Source: Nocardia pneumoniae NBRC 100136
GTDB taxonomy: Bacteria; Actinomycetota; Actinomycetes; Mycobacteriales; Mycobacteriaceae
DNA length: 64,000 nt
Reading direction: 5' to 3'
Assembly: GCF_000308755.1 (NCBI RefSeq)
Contig: NZ_BAGF01000084.1
Location: forward strand, 124,001 to 188,000
Position numbers and translations under genes: made by a program. Below the pieces are notes generated by a model, which saw only the letters and a program-made list of their open reading frames with translations, was not told where the DNA came from and searched no databases. Positions 8,209 through 16,237 of the stretch are shown piece after piece (position 1 is the first letter of the stretch; every line of letters begins with the position of its first letter).

Positions 8209-8979
8209 TCAGCGCGTCTGACGCCGGAAGATCGAGGACGACCACAGGTACCCGACCACGGTGATGCCCACGCCCCAGGCGATCGCGATGATGCCGTTGT
8301 TGCCGATCTCGGTGCCCATCAGCAGTCCGCGCACGGTCTCGGTGAACGGCGTGAACGGCTGGTATTCGGCGAACTGGCGCAGCCCGGCGGGCATGGTGTC
8401 GGTGGCGACCAGACCGCTGCCGAGGAATGGCAGCATCACCAGCGGGAACGGCGTGTTGCTCGCGCTTTCCGGGTTCGGCGCGAGCAGGCCGAGCGCCACC
8501 GACAACCAGGTGAGCGCGAACATGATCAGCGCGAGCAGTGCGAACGCGGCGATCCACTCGACCACGTTCGCGTTCGGGCGGAACCCGATCAGCAGCGCGA
8601 TCGCGACCATCGCGGCGATGCCGACCATGGCCTGGATCAGCGCGCCGACCACGTGGCCGGTGAGCATGGCCGATTGCGCGATGTCCATGGTGCGGAAACG
8701 ATTCACGATGCCCTTGGTCGTGTCGGTGGCGACCGACACCGCGACCGAGACCGTCATATACGCCGGAATCATCAGCAGCATGCCGGGGGCGAGATAGTCG
8801 ATGTAGTTTCCGCCGGAGGACTTCTCCAACGCGCCGCCGAAGACGAAGTTGAACACCAGCAGCAGGATGGTCGGCATCACGATGACGCCGAAGGTCATGC
8901 TCGGATAGCGCTTGGCGCGCACGAGGTTGCGACGCAGCATGGTCGCCGAATCGGCGAGCGCGTAGGACATGGTGCTCAT
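8209..8979 (-). CDS. ABC-2 type exporter permease (DrrB-like)
   Basis: 256 residues with about six membrane segments (for example TFGVIVMPTILLLVFNFVFGG, VVGALIQAMVGIAAMVAIALLI, WIAAFALLALIMFALTWLSVALG, and IAIAWGVGITVVGYLWSSSIF at the end). The hallmark ABC-2 segment NPESASNTPFPLVMLPFLGSG is present. It would form the channel of a drug, antibiotic or lipid exporter with the ATPase encoded just upstream, whose stop overlaps its start (ATGA). Substrate unknown. Confidence 0.88.
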   Translation of the reverse strand: MSTMSYALADSATMLRRNLVRAKRYPSMTFGVIVMPTILLLVFNFVFGGALEKSSGGNYIDYLAPGMLLMIPAYMTVSVAVSVATDTTKGIVNRFRTMDIAQSAMLTGHVVGALIQAMVGIAAMVAIALLIGFRPNANVVEWIAAFALLALIMFALTWLSVALGLLAPNPESASNTPFPLVMLPFLGSGLVATDTMPAGLRQFAEYQPFTPFTETVRGLLMGTEIGNNGIIAIAWGVGITVVGYLWSSSIFRRQTR

Positions 8980-9950
8980 CGCACGGTTTCCTTTTCGGTG
9001 GTGGGGTGACCGGTGAGGGTGAGGAATACGTCGTCGAGATTGGGGGTGTGCACCGAGAGCCCCTCGACCTCGATCTGCTCGTAGTCGAGCCGATCGAGCA
9101 CCGACCGCAGCGATTTCACGCCGCCGTCGCTCGGTACCGCGAGGGTGAGGTCCTCCTCGTCGTCCTCCGGCGTCGGTGCGGTGGCCCCCAGTGCGTCGGC
9201 GGCGGCGAGCAGGGCGGACCGATCGGCGAACGACAAGCGGATATGCCCGCCCGGCACCAGCCGCTTCAGTTCCGCGGCGGTGCCTTCGGCGACGATCTTG
9301 CCCCGGTCGAGCACCGCGATGCGGTCGGCGAGCTGGTCGGCCTCCTCCAGATACTGGGTGGTGAGGAACACCGTGACGCTGTAGTCGTCGACCAGTCCGC
9401 GAATGATGTCCCACATCGATCGCCTGCTGCGCGGGTCGAGCCCGGTGGTCGGCTCGTCCAGGAAGATGATGCGCGGATCGCCGACCAGGGTCATGGCCAG
9501 ATCCAAGCGCCTGGTCATGCCGCCGGAATAGGTGGACGCGGTCTTGTCGGCCGCGTCCACCAGGTCGAAGCGCTCCAGCAGTTCCGCGGCCAGCCTGCGG
9601 TTCTCGCGGCGCGGCAGATGATGCAGATCGCCCATCAGCAGCAGGTTCTCCCGCCCGGTGAGCAGTTCGTCGACCGCGGAGAACTGGCCGGTGACCCCGA
9701 TCTGCGCACGCACCTGCTTGCGCTCGGCGGCGAGATCGTGCCCGCCGACCCGGATTTCACCGGAGTCGGCGTTGATGAGCGTGGTGAGGATCTGCACGGT
9801 GGTGGTCTTGCCCGCGCCGTTGGGGCCGAGCAGCGAGAAGATCGTGCCCTCCGCGACGGTGAGATCGATGCCGTCGAGCACCACCTGCTCGCCGAACGTT
9901 TTACGCAAGCCCCGTGCCAATACGGCGGGCGCGCGATGGCCGTTCACCAT
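8976..9950 (-). CDS. ABC exporter ATPase (DrrA/daunorubicin-resistance family)
   Basis: 324 residues. Walker A is GPNGAGKTTT, the signature is STYSGGMTRRLDLA, Walker B is RIIFLDEPTTGLD, and the Q-loop VTGQFSAVD and H-loop-like LTTQYLEEAD (Q in place of H, as in DrrA-type ATPases) are all visible. The C-terminal 100 residues are the DrrA accessory region ending NLDDVFLTLTGH. It powers the adjacent ABC-2 permease. The ATG at 9950 follows AAAGGAAGACTC, a good ribosome site. The EXLDI gene lies 122 bp upstream on the same strand. Confidence 0.92.
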   Translation of the reverse strand: MVNGHRAPAVLARGLRKTFGEQVVLDGIDLTVAEGTIFSLLGPNGAGKTTTVQILTTLINADSGEIRVGGHDLAAERKQVRAQIGVTGQFSAVDELLTGRENLLLMGDLHHLPRRENRRLAAELLERFDLVDAADKTASTYSGGMTRRLDLAMTLVGDPRIIFLDEPTTGLDPRSRRSMWDIIRGLVDDYSVTVFLTTQYLEEADQLADRIAVLDRGKIVAEGTAAELKRLVPGGHIRLSFADRSALLAAADALGATAPTPEDDEEDLTLAVPSDGGVKSLRSVLDRLDYEQIEVEGLSVHTPNLDDVFLTLTGHPTTEKETVR

Positions 9951-10072
9951 GAGTCTTCCTTTCGAAAATAGATGCCTTCATGCGAATGTGAGCATGTTTC
10001 ACCTGCACCGCGCCCGAGGTCCGGGGCGGCGATTGCCGGTGGGTTATTCGGTTGTCGTGCCGGGTGCGCGGA

Positions 10073-10603
10073 CTAGATGTCCAGATCCTCGATCTTCGGC
10101 CCCTCGGCCAGGTCGACCACTCGCTGATAGAGCTTGTCGGGGATCTGCCCCTTCAGCTCCTCGGGCGAATCCACCACGACGAAGATGAACTCGCCCCAAT
10201 CCTGCTGCCCGACGCCGAGCAGGCGCCGCCAGCTCTTCGGGTCCCGCCAGTCCTTGAGCCACTTCGCACCCGCGTCGGCCGGGTACTCGTCCCAGTTCGA
10301 ATACTGGGCGTGCATCACGTATTTGCCCTTGCGGCTGCGGTACACCTTGACGTGCTCGATCCGCGTATCGTTGACGTCGTGCCATTCGCCGAGCAGGGTG
10401 CCGGAGAAGCGGACCTGTCGCACACCGTCGTGACCGACCTTCAGCACCACCTCGTCGAAGCCCTCCAGCCGACCCTCCTCGAGTTCGATGAACCGGCGCA
10501 GCGCCGTGACCACCGCTCCCGAGAGATTGCCGCCGACCAACTCCTGCGCACGCTGAAAGAGTGGCAGGTCGTCATCGGCAACGTAGATCGTCTTGTTGGG
10601 CAT
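10073..10603 (-). CDS. EXLDI family protein with ribbon-helix-helix-like N-terminus
   Basis: 176 residues ending KIEDLDI, matching the C-terminal EXLDI motif that names this actinobacterial family. The first 45 residues look like a CopG-type ribbon-helix-helix fold: a strand (NKTIYV), a helix (DLPLFQRAQELVG), NLS, then a second helix (AVVTALRRFIELEE). The remainder is a W- and Y-rich domain (WGEFIFVVVDSPEELKGQIPDKLY). No biochemical role is known to me. The gene precedes a DrrAB-like exporter on the same strand and faces the ThDP operon. I infer a DNA-binding autoregulator of the exporter. The ATG at 10603 is fixed by the start of the ribbon strand. Confidence 0.8.
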   Translation of the reverse strand: MPNKTIYVADDDLPLFQRAQELVGGNLSGAVVTALRRFIELEEGRLEGFDEVVLKVGHDGVRQVRFSGTLLGEWHDVNDTRIEHVKVYRSRKGKYVMHAQYSNWDEYPADAGAKWLKDWRDPKSWRRLLGVGQQDWGEFIFVVVDSPEELKGQIPDKLYQRVVDLAEGPKIEDLDI

Positions 10604-10611
10604 GAACTCAC

Positions 10612-10631
10612 TATACGTAGATGTATACGTA
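10612..10631. promoter_or_regulatory. TATACGTA direct repeats (possible operator)
   Basis: TATACGTA occurs at 10612-10619 and 10624-10631, 12 bp apart, 9 bp upstream of the EXLDI start. The second copy is part of GTATAC and TACGTA palindromes. The spacing suits a ribbon-helix-helix protein binding as adjacent dimers. The sequence is AT-rich against the local background. Confidence 0.5.
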
Positions 10632-10671
10632 CACGCAAGAACGGCGGCCGCCTCTTCTTCTGATCCGCCGT

Positions 10672-10699
10672 TGAACCATCCGGCGGCCCAGCCCGTATC
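10672..10699 (+). promoter_or_regulatory. SigL-type promoter of the ThDP operon
   Basis: TGAACC (10672-10677), 16 bp, CGTATC (10694-10699). The -35 element matches the reported SigL consensus exactly and the -10 differs at one base. Transcription would start near 10706, giving a leader of about 38 bases. Confidence 0.6.
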
Positions 10700-10743
10700 A
10701 CTCGTGTACGCAGCCGAATGTTCGTCAGCGGAAGGGAGTGCCG

Positions 10744-12423
10744 ATGCGGGTCGTGGACTATCTGGTGCAAGCGGTTTCGGCACTGGGCGTGCGGCACATC
10801 TTCGGCGTGGACGGCGCCAACATCGAGGACTTGTACGACGCGATCTTCGACGCATCCGATGACGTCACCGGCGTGATCGCCAAACACGAGTTCTCCGCGG
10901 CCACCATGGCCGACGGCTACGCCCGCGTCAGCGGCGGATTCGGCGTCGTCGCATCGACCTCCGGCGGCGGTGCGATGAATCTCGTTGCCGGACTTGCCGA
11001 ATCGTTCGCATCGCGGGTTCCGGTGCTCGCGTTGGTCGGGCAGCCACCGACGTCACTGGAAGGCAACGGCGCCTTCCAGGACACCAGCGGACGGGCGGGC
11101 GCCATCGACGCCGTCCGCCTGTTCGGCGCGGTCAGCACCTATTGCGCGCGCGTGGCGACCGGCGCCGACCTGCCCGATCAGGTGGCCAGGGCGGTCGGCG
11201 CCGCCCGGCGCGGCGGGCCCGCGGTGCTGCTGCTGCCCAAGGACGTGCAGCAGGCCGACGCGGGCGACGTCGCGCCGTTCCGCTTGCCCCCCAGGACGCA
11301 TCGATCCGACCGGGCCGCAACGGCCCGCGTGCGCGACGCGCTCGCCCGGGCCAGGCACACCGGAAAGATCGTGATCATCGCCGGTGACCAGGTCGCCCGC
11401 GACGACGCGCGCGGCGAGCTGGCCCGCCTGGCCGCCGCGCTGGACGCCGCCGTCGGCGTCGCGCCGGACGCGAAGGACACCTACGACAACGCCGACCCCG
11501 CGTTCTGCGGCGTCGCGGGCACCATGGGTCATCCCGAGCTGGCCGCGGCCATCCGGTCCTCGGCCCTGTGCCTGCTGGTCGGCACCCGGCTGCCGGTCAC
11601 CGCGCGCGCCGGGCTCGAGTCCCTGCTCGGGGAATGCACGGTGGCGAGCGTCGGCGTCGCCCCGCCGTACGTCCCGGCCATCCACGCGACCAGCACCGAT
11701 CTGTCGCGCACCCTCGCCGATCTTGCTGCCGAATTCTCCGGTGGCACAACCGGTTCCGAACGAGCTGGCGCGGCGCAACCTCCGACGCCGCTGCGTGTGC
11801 CCGACTCCTCAGGTCCCGGCCTGCGCTACCGGGATCTGGTGGAGACGATCGAGATGGCACTGCCGGAGGGCACCGACGTGTTCGCGGACGCGGGCAACAC
11901 CGGCGCCGCGGTGGTGCATCATCTCCGGGTCCCGCGCGGCGGACGGTTCGTCGTCGCGCTGGGCATGGGCGGAATGGGCTACGCGTTCGGCGCGGGGATC
12001 GGCTCCGCGTTCGCGCGGAAGGCGACGGCGGACGGCACGCGGCGCACGGTCGTCATCGGGGGTGACGGCGCGTTCTTCATGCACGGCTTGGAAGTGCACA
12101 CCGCGATCGAGCATGCCCTGCCGGTCACTTTCATCGTGCTGAACAACAACGCGCACGCCATGTGCGTGACCAGGGAGCAGCTGTACTACCGGGATCGCTA
12201 CAGCTTCAACCGATTCCGTCCCGCATACCTCGGCGCGGGCGTCGCGGCCATGTTCCCCGAGCTGCCCGCGTTCTCGGCGCACACCGTGGGCGAACTCGAC
12301 CGCGCCCTGCGGTACTGCCTGGGAACCGAAGGGCCGTCGTTCCTTTCGATCGACTGCGACCCCGACGAGATCCCCCCGTTCCTGCCCTTCCTGACGACCA
12401 TCGAGCAATCCAGAAAACCCTGA
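10744..12423 (+). CDS. thiamine-diphosphate-dependent enzyme (acetolactate synthase-like fold)
   Basis: 559 residues with the three-domain ThDP decarboxylase/ligase layout. The PYR domain has the catalytic glutamate E49 in AKHEFSAATMADGYAR. The PP domain has GDG (440-442), followed 25 residues later by the asparagines NNN (467-469). These enzymes make or break C-C bonds next to a keto group, releasing CO2 or forming acyloins. The substrate cannot be told from sequence. It opens an operon with an SRPBCC protein, a KAS III-like enzyme and an aminotransferase. Start ATG 10744 (GGAAGGGAG upstream) is preferred over GTG 10738, which would sit on the ribosome site. Confidence 0.85.
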   Translation: MRVVDYLVQAVSALGVRHIFGVDGANIEDLYDAIFDASDDVTGVIAKHEFSAATMADGYARVSGGFGVVASTSGGGAMNLVAGLAESFASRVPVLALVGQPPTSLEGNGAFQDTSGRAGAIDAVRLFGAVSTYCARVATGADLPDQVARAVGAARRGGPAVLLLPKDVQQADAGDVAPFRLPPRTHRSDRAATARVRDALARARHTGKIVIIAGDQVARDDARGELARLAAALDAAVGVAPDAKDTYDNADPAFCGVAGTMGHPELAAAIRSSALCLLVGTRLPVTARAGLESLLGECTVASVGVAPPYVPAIHATSTDLSRTLADLAAEFSGGTTGSERAGAAQPPTPLRVPDSSGPGLRYRDLVETIEMALPEGTDVFADAGNTGAAVVHHLRVPRGGRFVVALGMGGMGYAFGAGIGSAFARKATADGTRRTVVIGGDGAFFMHGLEVHTAIEHALPVTFIVLNNNAHAMCVTREQLYYRDRYSFNRFRPAYLGAGVAAMFPELPAFSAHTVGELDRALRYCLGTEGPSFLSIDCDPDEIPPFLPFLTTIEQSRKP

Positions 12424-12474
12424 TGAACGAGGCACGCGCCGCTCACGCGCCGCGCCTGCCGAGAGGAGTGCACC

Positions 12475-13131
12475 GTGACCACAAGCTCCCTGCCCGCGCT
12501 CAGCGACATCCCGGAGATCCCGCCGAGTGTGCTGCGCATCGAGAACTCCGACAAGGACGCGACCACTCCGATCATCATGGACATGCTGCGATCGGTGTAC
12601 CCGCACGACCAGATCTACGGCGATTACTGCCCGGTGCAGGCCTACATCGCCGCACCGCCACGCGAGGTGTACGAGTACCTCGCCGACACCAGGTCGCTGG
12701 AGGAGTGGACCTACAGCCTGCGCGGGTTCGTCGAGACCGAGGAACCCGGACTCTGGCTGGCCTACGACCGGCTCGGCTCCGAGACCAAGATCTTCACCCG
12801 GACTGTCGCACATCCGGATGCGATGACCGTCGACTACCACTGCGCCTGGGATCAGGGACAGCACCTGTGGATGATCTACCTGCTGCGCGTAGTCGACGCG
12901 CAGGTGGTGTTCAACAAGCCGGGTTCGGTGGTGCTGTGGACGAATTGCAAGCATCCGTTCTACGACGAGAACCCCTACCCCGAGACCGCGCCGCCGCAGC
13001 GGCCGGTGTGGGTCGGCGACTTCTGGGAGATGTTCTCGGCTGGTCATCAGCTGGAGATGGACAACCTCAAGGCGATCTGCGAGTACCGGGCCGCGCACGG
13101 CCTGCCCATCAAGCCCGACTGGATGAAGTGA
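12475..13131 (+). CDS. SRPBCC/START-like protein
   Basis: 218 residues with an SRPBCC helix-grip pattern from about residue 55 (QAYIAAPPREVYEYLADTRSLEEWTYSLRGF). This fold forms a hydrophobic pocket used by polyketide aromatase/cyclases and lipid-binding proteins. Many aromatic residues (W, Y) line the sequence. No catalytic motif is identifiable. GTG 12475 has GAGAGGAG six bases upstream. It sits 51 bp after the ThDP gene and 7 bp before the KAS III-like gene, so it likely binds or cyclises an intermediate of this pathway. Confidence 0.72.
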   Translation: MTTSSLPALSDIPEIPPSVLRIENSDKDATTPIIMDMLRSVYPHDQIYGDYCPVQAYIAAPPREVYEYLADTRSLEEWTYSLRGFVETEEPGLWLAYDRLGSETKIFTRTVAHPDAMTVDYHCAWDQGQHLWMIYLLRVVDAQVVFNKPGSVVLWTNCKHPFYDENPYPETAPPQRPVWVGDFWEMFSAGHQLEMDNLKAICEYRAAHGLPIKPDWMK

Positions 13132-13138
13132 GACACAC

Positions 13139-14185
13139 GTGATCAACCCCCCGCACCAGGACACCTCGGGACTACCGCCGGTCAGCCTCGTCGACGTGTC
13201 CAGCTACCTGCCCGGCGAGCCGGTCGGCACCGAATACTTCACCCAGTTCGCGCGCTCGGACCGGATGGCGAAGAACGTCATGTTCCGCGCGCCCAAGGGC
13301 CGCCACCACGTGGCACGCGACGAGACCGCGGTGGACATGGTCGAGCGGGCCGTCGCGCCGCTGATCGAGCGCCACGGCGAGGACGCCATCGCCGACGTCG
13401 ACGTGCTGATCACCCATACCCAGCTGCCGGACAACCCGGTGCTGGGCTGCGGTCCCGAAGTGGCGCGGCGGCTCGGCCTGCGCCCCTCGTTCGTCTACGA
13501 CGTGCACAACGGCGGCTGCGCGGCATTCGTGCACATGATGGCGATGGCTCGCATGGTGTTGCAGACCACCTCCGCCCGCACCGCGCTGATCGCGGCGACC
13601 CAGAACTGCGCGGGGCCGGTGTTCACCCAGACCGAGATCCGCAAACTGGCCCAGGCTCCGGTGCCCGGCGACGGCTGCGGTGTGGGGCTGCTCCGCAAGG
13701 ACGACAGCGCGCCGATTCTCGACATCGAATGCCGTACCTATCCCGAATTCGCCGGGGACATGGACTTTTCCACCAACGGCGACCGCAAGTACTGGGAGCC
13801 CGGCGAGGGGCAGGGCTGCGTCAGCTTCACCGAGTCCAAGGTCACCAAGGTGTTCGCCCGCGGCAACCGCCTGGTCCCCGAGGTGGCGCTCACAGTGTGC
13901 GATCGGATCGGTGTGAAGGGCAGCGAGGTCGACGCCTTCGTCACCAACCAGCCGAACCGCCTGTTCCTGCGCAACTGGCACGACGCGTTGGAGCTTCCGC
14001 CGGAGCGGCATCCGGACACCTTCGACTCCTGCGGCAATCTGTTCGCCGCCGGTATCCCTGTGACCCTGGATGTGGAGAACCGCGCGGGACGGCTGGCCAA
14101 CGGATCGCTGGTGCTGATGGCGGCATTCGCGCACGCGGGCGACTTCGCGGGCGCGGCCGCCGTCCGCTGGGGTGCCGCGCGATGA
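13139..14185 (+). CDS. 3-oxoacyl-ACP synthase III-like enzyme with altered triad
   Basis: 348 residues with a thiolase-fold KAS III pattern. The nucleophile is C127 (DVHNGGCAAF) and the Asn of the triad is N300 (DSCGNLFAAGIP). Where FabH has PHQAN the sequence reads TNQPN (269-273), so the catalytic His is replaced by Asn. This argues against ordinary decarboxylating FabH chemistry and for acyl transfer or an unusual condensation. The GTG start is 7 bp after the SRPBCC gene, and the stop overlaps the next start (ATGA). Fatty-acid synthesis context is absent, so a specialised-metabolite role is inferred. Confidence 0.8.
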   Translation: MINPPHQDTSGLPPVSLVDVSSYLPGEPVGTEYFTQFARSDRMAKNVMFRAPKGRHHVARDETAVDMVERAVAPLIERHGEDAIADVDVLITHTQLPDNPVLGCGPEVARRLGLRPSFVYDVHNGGCAAFVHMMAMARMVLQTTSARTALIAATQNCAGPVFTQTEIRKLAQAPVPGDGCGVGLLRKDDSAPILDIECRTYPEFAGDMDFSTNGDRKYWEPGEGQGCVSFTESKVTKVFARGNRLVPEVALTVCDRIGVKGSEVDAFVTNQPNRLFLRNWHDALELPPERHPDTFDSCGNLFAAGIPVTLDVENRAGRLANGSLVLMAAFAHAGDFAGAAAVRWGAAR

Positions 14186-14355
14186 GCGCGCGCATCGCCG
14201 ACGGACCTTCCCGACGTCATCGCATCGCACGGGCGCCGCTGGATCTGGAGTACTGGGCGGACCGACTACCCGACGAATGGCAGGGGCCGACAGCGGCGTT
14301 CGGATTCGCAGCGCCCGTCGGCTGGGGAGGTGCGCGATGACCGTTCGCATCGCCG
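14158..14355 (+). repeat. imperfect direct repeat of two operon junctions, period 155 bp
   Basis: The sequence around the start at 14182 and around the start at 14337 is similar: each has a GTC-CGCTGGGG-like tail, GCGCGATGA, then CGCATCGCCGACG. The repeat flanks the 52-codon ORF, suggesting it arose from a duplicated gene junction. Confidence 0.55.
14182..14340 (+). CDS. 52-residue micro-ORF, possible remnant of duplicated genes
   Basis: Coupled by ATGA overlaps to the KAS III-like gene before it and to the aminotransferase after it. Its first 13 residues (MSARIADGPSRRH) resemble the aminotransferase start (MTVRIADETRPSRRH). Its remainder (LDLEYWADRL...TAAFGFAAPVGWGGAR) resembles the KAS III-like C-terminus (LDVENRAGRL...MAAFAHAG...VRWGAAR), with 9 of 21 identities over one block. 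I infer a fusion relic of duplicated neighbours. It may still be translated and serve coupling. A precursor-peptide role cannot be excluded. Confidence 0.5.
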   Translation: MSARIADGPSRRHRIARAPLDLEYWADRLPDEWQGPTAAFGFAAPVGWGGAR

Positions 14356-15374
14356 ACGAGACACGGCCATCGCGGCGGCACCTGCCCTCCAGGACGCCGC
14401 CGCGATTCGACCTGAGCCTGAGCGAGAATCCGTTTCCACCGCTGCCCTCGGTGCTGCGGGCCGTGCACACGACGCTCGCCCAGGCGAATCGGTATCCGGA
14501 ATTCCTGCCGCGGCGGCTGCCGACGCTGATCGCAGAGCACGTGGGTGTGCGGGCGGATCAGGTCGTGGTCGGATCGGGCGCTACCGGAGTGGCGATGCAG
14601 ATCATGCAAGCGCTCATCCCGCCGGGAGCGGAAATGGTATACAGCGCGCCGACTTTCGACGGGTACCCGATCATGTGCGAGATGACCGGCGTGGCGGGCG
14701 TGCCGGTGCCGCTCGACAAGGCGGGGAATCAGGATTTGCGGGCGATGCTGCGGGCCATCGACAAGCGGACCGCGCTGGTCGTGGTGTGCCGCCCGCACAA
14801 TCCGACCGGGACGGTGATCCCGGGCGGCGACCTGAAAGCGTTCCTGTCCAGTGTGCCCGCCAGAGTGCCGGTGATTCTGGACGAGGCATATGTGGAATTC
14901 CTGGGTGCCGGGGAGTTCGTCGACCCGGTCGCGCTGATCGGGAAGCATCCCAATCTCCTGGTGCTGCGTACCTTTTCGAAGGCGTACGGCTTGGCCGGGC
15001 TGCGCATCGGTTATGCCTTCGGCGGAACCGAGGTGATCACACGGGTTCGCACACTGCAACTGCCCTTCGGGATGAGCGCGGCCGCGGTGGCCGCGGTCGC
15101 CGCCTCGTACGCCGCCGAACCCGAACTCACCGCCCGCACCCTCCGCATCACCGAAGCGCGGGACACACTCCGCGCCGCGCTCCTGACCAGGGGAATCCCG
15201 GTCCCGGAAAGCCACGCCAACTTCCTGTACCTCCCCGGCCCCGGCATCGTCACGGCCCTACGCCGCGCGGGCATCGCCGCCAAGTCCTACCCCGACGGCA
15301 GCGCCCGCGTCGCCGTCGGCGACCCAGCCGCCGACAGCGCCGTCCTCCAAGCGCTGACCCGAACCTCGACATAG
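14337..15374 (+). CDS. PLP-dependent aminotransferase, HisC-like (class I/II)
   Basis: 345 residues of fold-type I aminotransferase. Visible landmarks are LSENPFPPLPSV, VVGSGATG, CRPHNPTGT, LDEAYVEF and the PLP lysine K215 in RTFSKAYGLAGLRIGYA. It is close in form to histidinol-phosphate and aromatic aminotransferases, but lies away from any his genes and closes the ThDP/KAS III operon. It probably aminates a keto product of that pathway. The first 20 residues (MTVRIADETRPSRRHLPSRT) are unusual and echo the micro-ORF. Start and preceding stop overlap. Confidence 0.85.
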   Translation: MTVRIADETRPSRRHLPSRTPPRFDLSLSENPFPPLPSVLRAVHTTLAQANRYPEFLPRRLPTLIAEHVGVRADQVVVGSGATGVAMQIMQALIPPGAEMVYSAPTFDGYPIMCEMTGVAGVPVPLDKAGNQDLRAMLRAIDKRTALVVVCRPHNPTGTVIPGGDLKAFLSSVPARVPVILDEAYVEFLGAGEFVDPVALIGKHPNLLVLRTFSKAYGLAGLRIGYAFGGTEVITRVRTLQLPFGMSAAAVAAVAASYAAEPELTARTLRITEARDTLRAALLTRGIPVPESHANFLYLPGPGIVTALRRAGIAAKSYPDGSARVAVGDPAADSAVLQALTRTST

Positions 15375-15576
15375 CCGTATTTGTCGAACTTCGACGGGAA
15401 ATAACGCTGAATCCGTACGGCCAGCGGCCCCGCCATCCTTTGACGGGCCGGGCCAGCTGCCGTCCGCAACCTACGGCTGTTTCCTCATCGCCGCCGATGG
15501 GTGTATTCCGGTCCGCGAAGGAGATCCAAAGGTCAAAGGCGTTGCGCACAGTGCGCCGAGCACTTTCGCCTGCGGC

Positions 15577-15765
15577 TCAGTCAACGCCATCGGTCACGTC
15601 TTCCATGGGAATGCCTTGGCGGCACAGGTATTCGGTCGCGGTGCGCTTCCTAGGGCAGGCCGGGACGCAGTGCTCGTGGATGCCGATGATGCCACGAGCC
15701 TGGCGGATGTCGATGCCCGGAACCGCGGCATCCTCACACCCCTCGCCGACGAGTCGTCTACTCAT
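15577..15765 (-). CDS. hypothetical small Cys/His protein
   Basis: 62 residues. A cluster H-E-H-C-x3-C-x10-C (HEHCVPACPRKRTATEYLCR) could bind zinc or form disulfides. It overlaps the stop of the 56-residue gene by ATGA and is the last of three coupled small genes. No family recognised. Coding status rests on the coupling and the conserved-looking C/H pattern. Confidence 0.5.
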   Translation of the reverse strand: MSRRLVGEGCEDAAVPGIDIRQARGIIGIHEHCVPACPRKRTATEYLCRQGIPMEDVTDGVD

Positions 15766-15932
15766 CGCAACACCACCGACCCGTGGCCCAGGGCGGCGAG
15801 GAACTGATCACAGCTGTGTGCGGCGTGATAGGTGAGCGCGAACCGGGCATGCTCGAGGTTCTCGATCACCTGGTTCGTACACGACTGTGCGTGCCAGCGG
15901 TCGAGCACATCCGGGTGGGCGACAGGGTTCAT
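15762..15932 (-). CDS. hypothetical 56-residue protein
   Basis: MNPVAHPDVLDRW... with GAGGAG eight bases before the ATG at 15932, a strong ribosome site. Mostly helical by composition, with His and two Cys (QSCTNQ, HSCDQ). It overlaps both neighbours by ATGA, so all three genes are probably translated from one message divergent from the XRE regulator. Function unknown. Confidence 0.55.
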   Translation of the reverse strand: MNPVAHPDVLDRWHAQSCTNQVIENLEHARFALTYHAAHSCDQFLAALGHGSVVLR

Positions 15933-16237
15933 CGGAAGCTCCTCGCAGGCCGCATACGCCCCGCTTCGATGAGGATGTCGATCGCTGCGCCCTTGGCTGC
16001 GCATGTGCGAGCGTCGCAATCAATGTGATCCTGCGTCACCCAGTGGGCCTCATCGACCAGGTACGGCCTTTTCGGCGCGGCGTGGGGAGATAGGCCTTCC
16101 GGCATTTCGTCAGCGTGCTCGAGTTCGGGTATCTGCCAGCCCAAGTCGATGAGCCAGGGCAGCACCCAGAACAGGAGTAGCACCATCCCGACGGCGGCGA
16201 CTGCGACGATCAATACGACGGCAAGTTCTTCGGGCAT
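15929..16237 (-). CDS. hypothetical single-span membrane protein
   Basis: 102 residues. Residues about 5-30 form one long hydrophobic span (LAVVLIVAVAAVGMVLLLFWVLPWLIDL). The cytosolic C-terminus carries DHIDCDARTCAAKGAAIDILIEAGRM, with a CxxxxC pair. The ATG at 16237 follows AGGGGGACGAG. First gene of the three-gene small operon and divergent from the XRE gene, which probably regulates it. No family assigned. Confidence 0.6.
   Translation of the reverse strand: MPEELAVVLIVAVAAVGMVLLLFWVLPWLIDLGWQIPELEHADEMPEGLSPHAAPKRPYLVDEAHWVTQDHIDCDARTCAAKGAAIDILIEAGRMRPARSFR

Noticed and set aside
15375..15576. minus-strand peptide-like stretch (RIQRYFPSKFDKYGY) after the aminotransferase gene
   Set aside because: Runs into the antisense of the aminotransferase and has no start or family; treated as non-coding.
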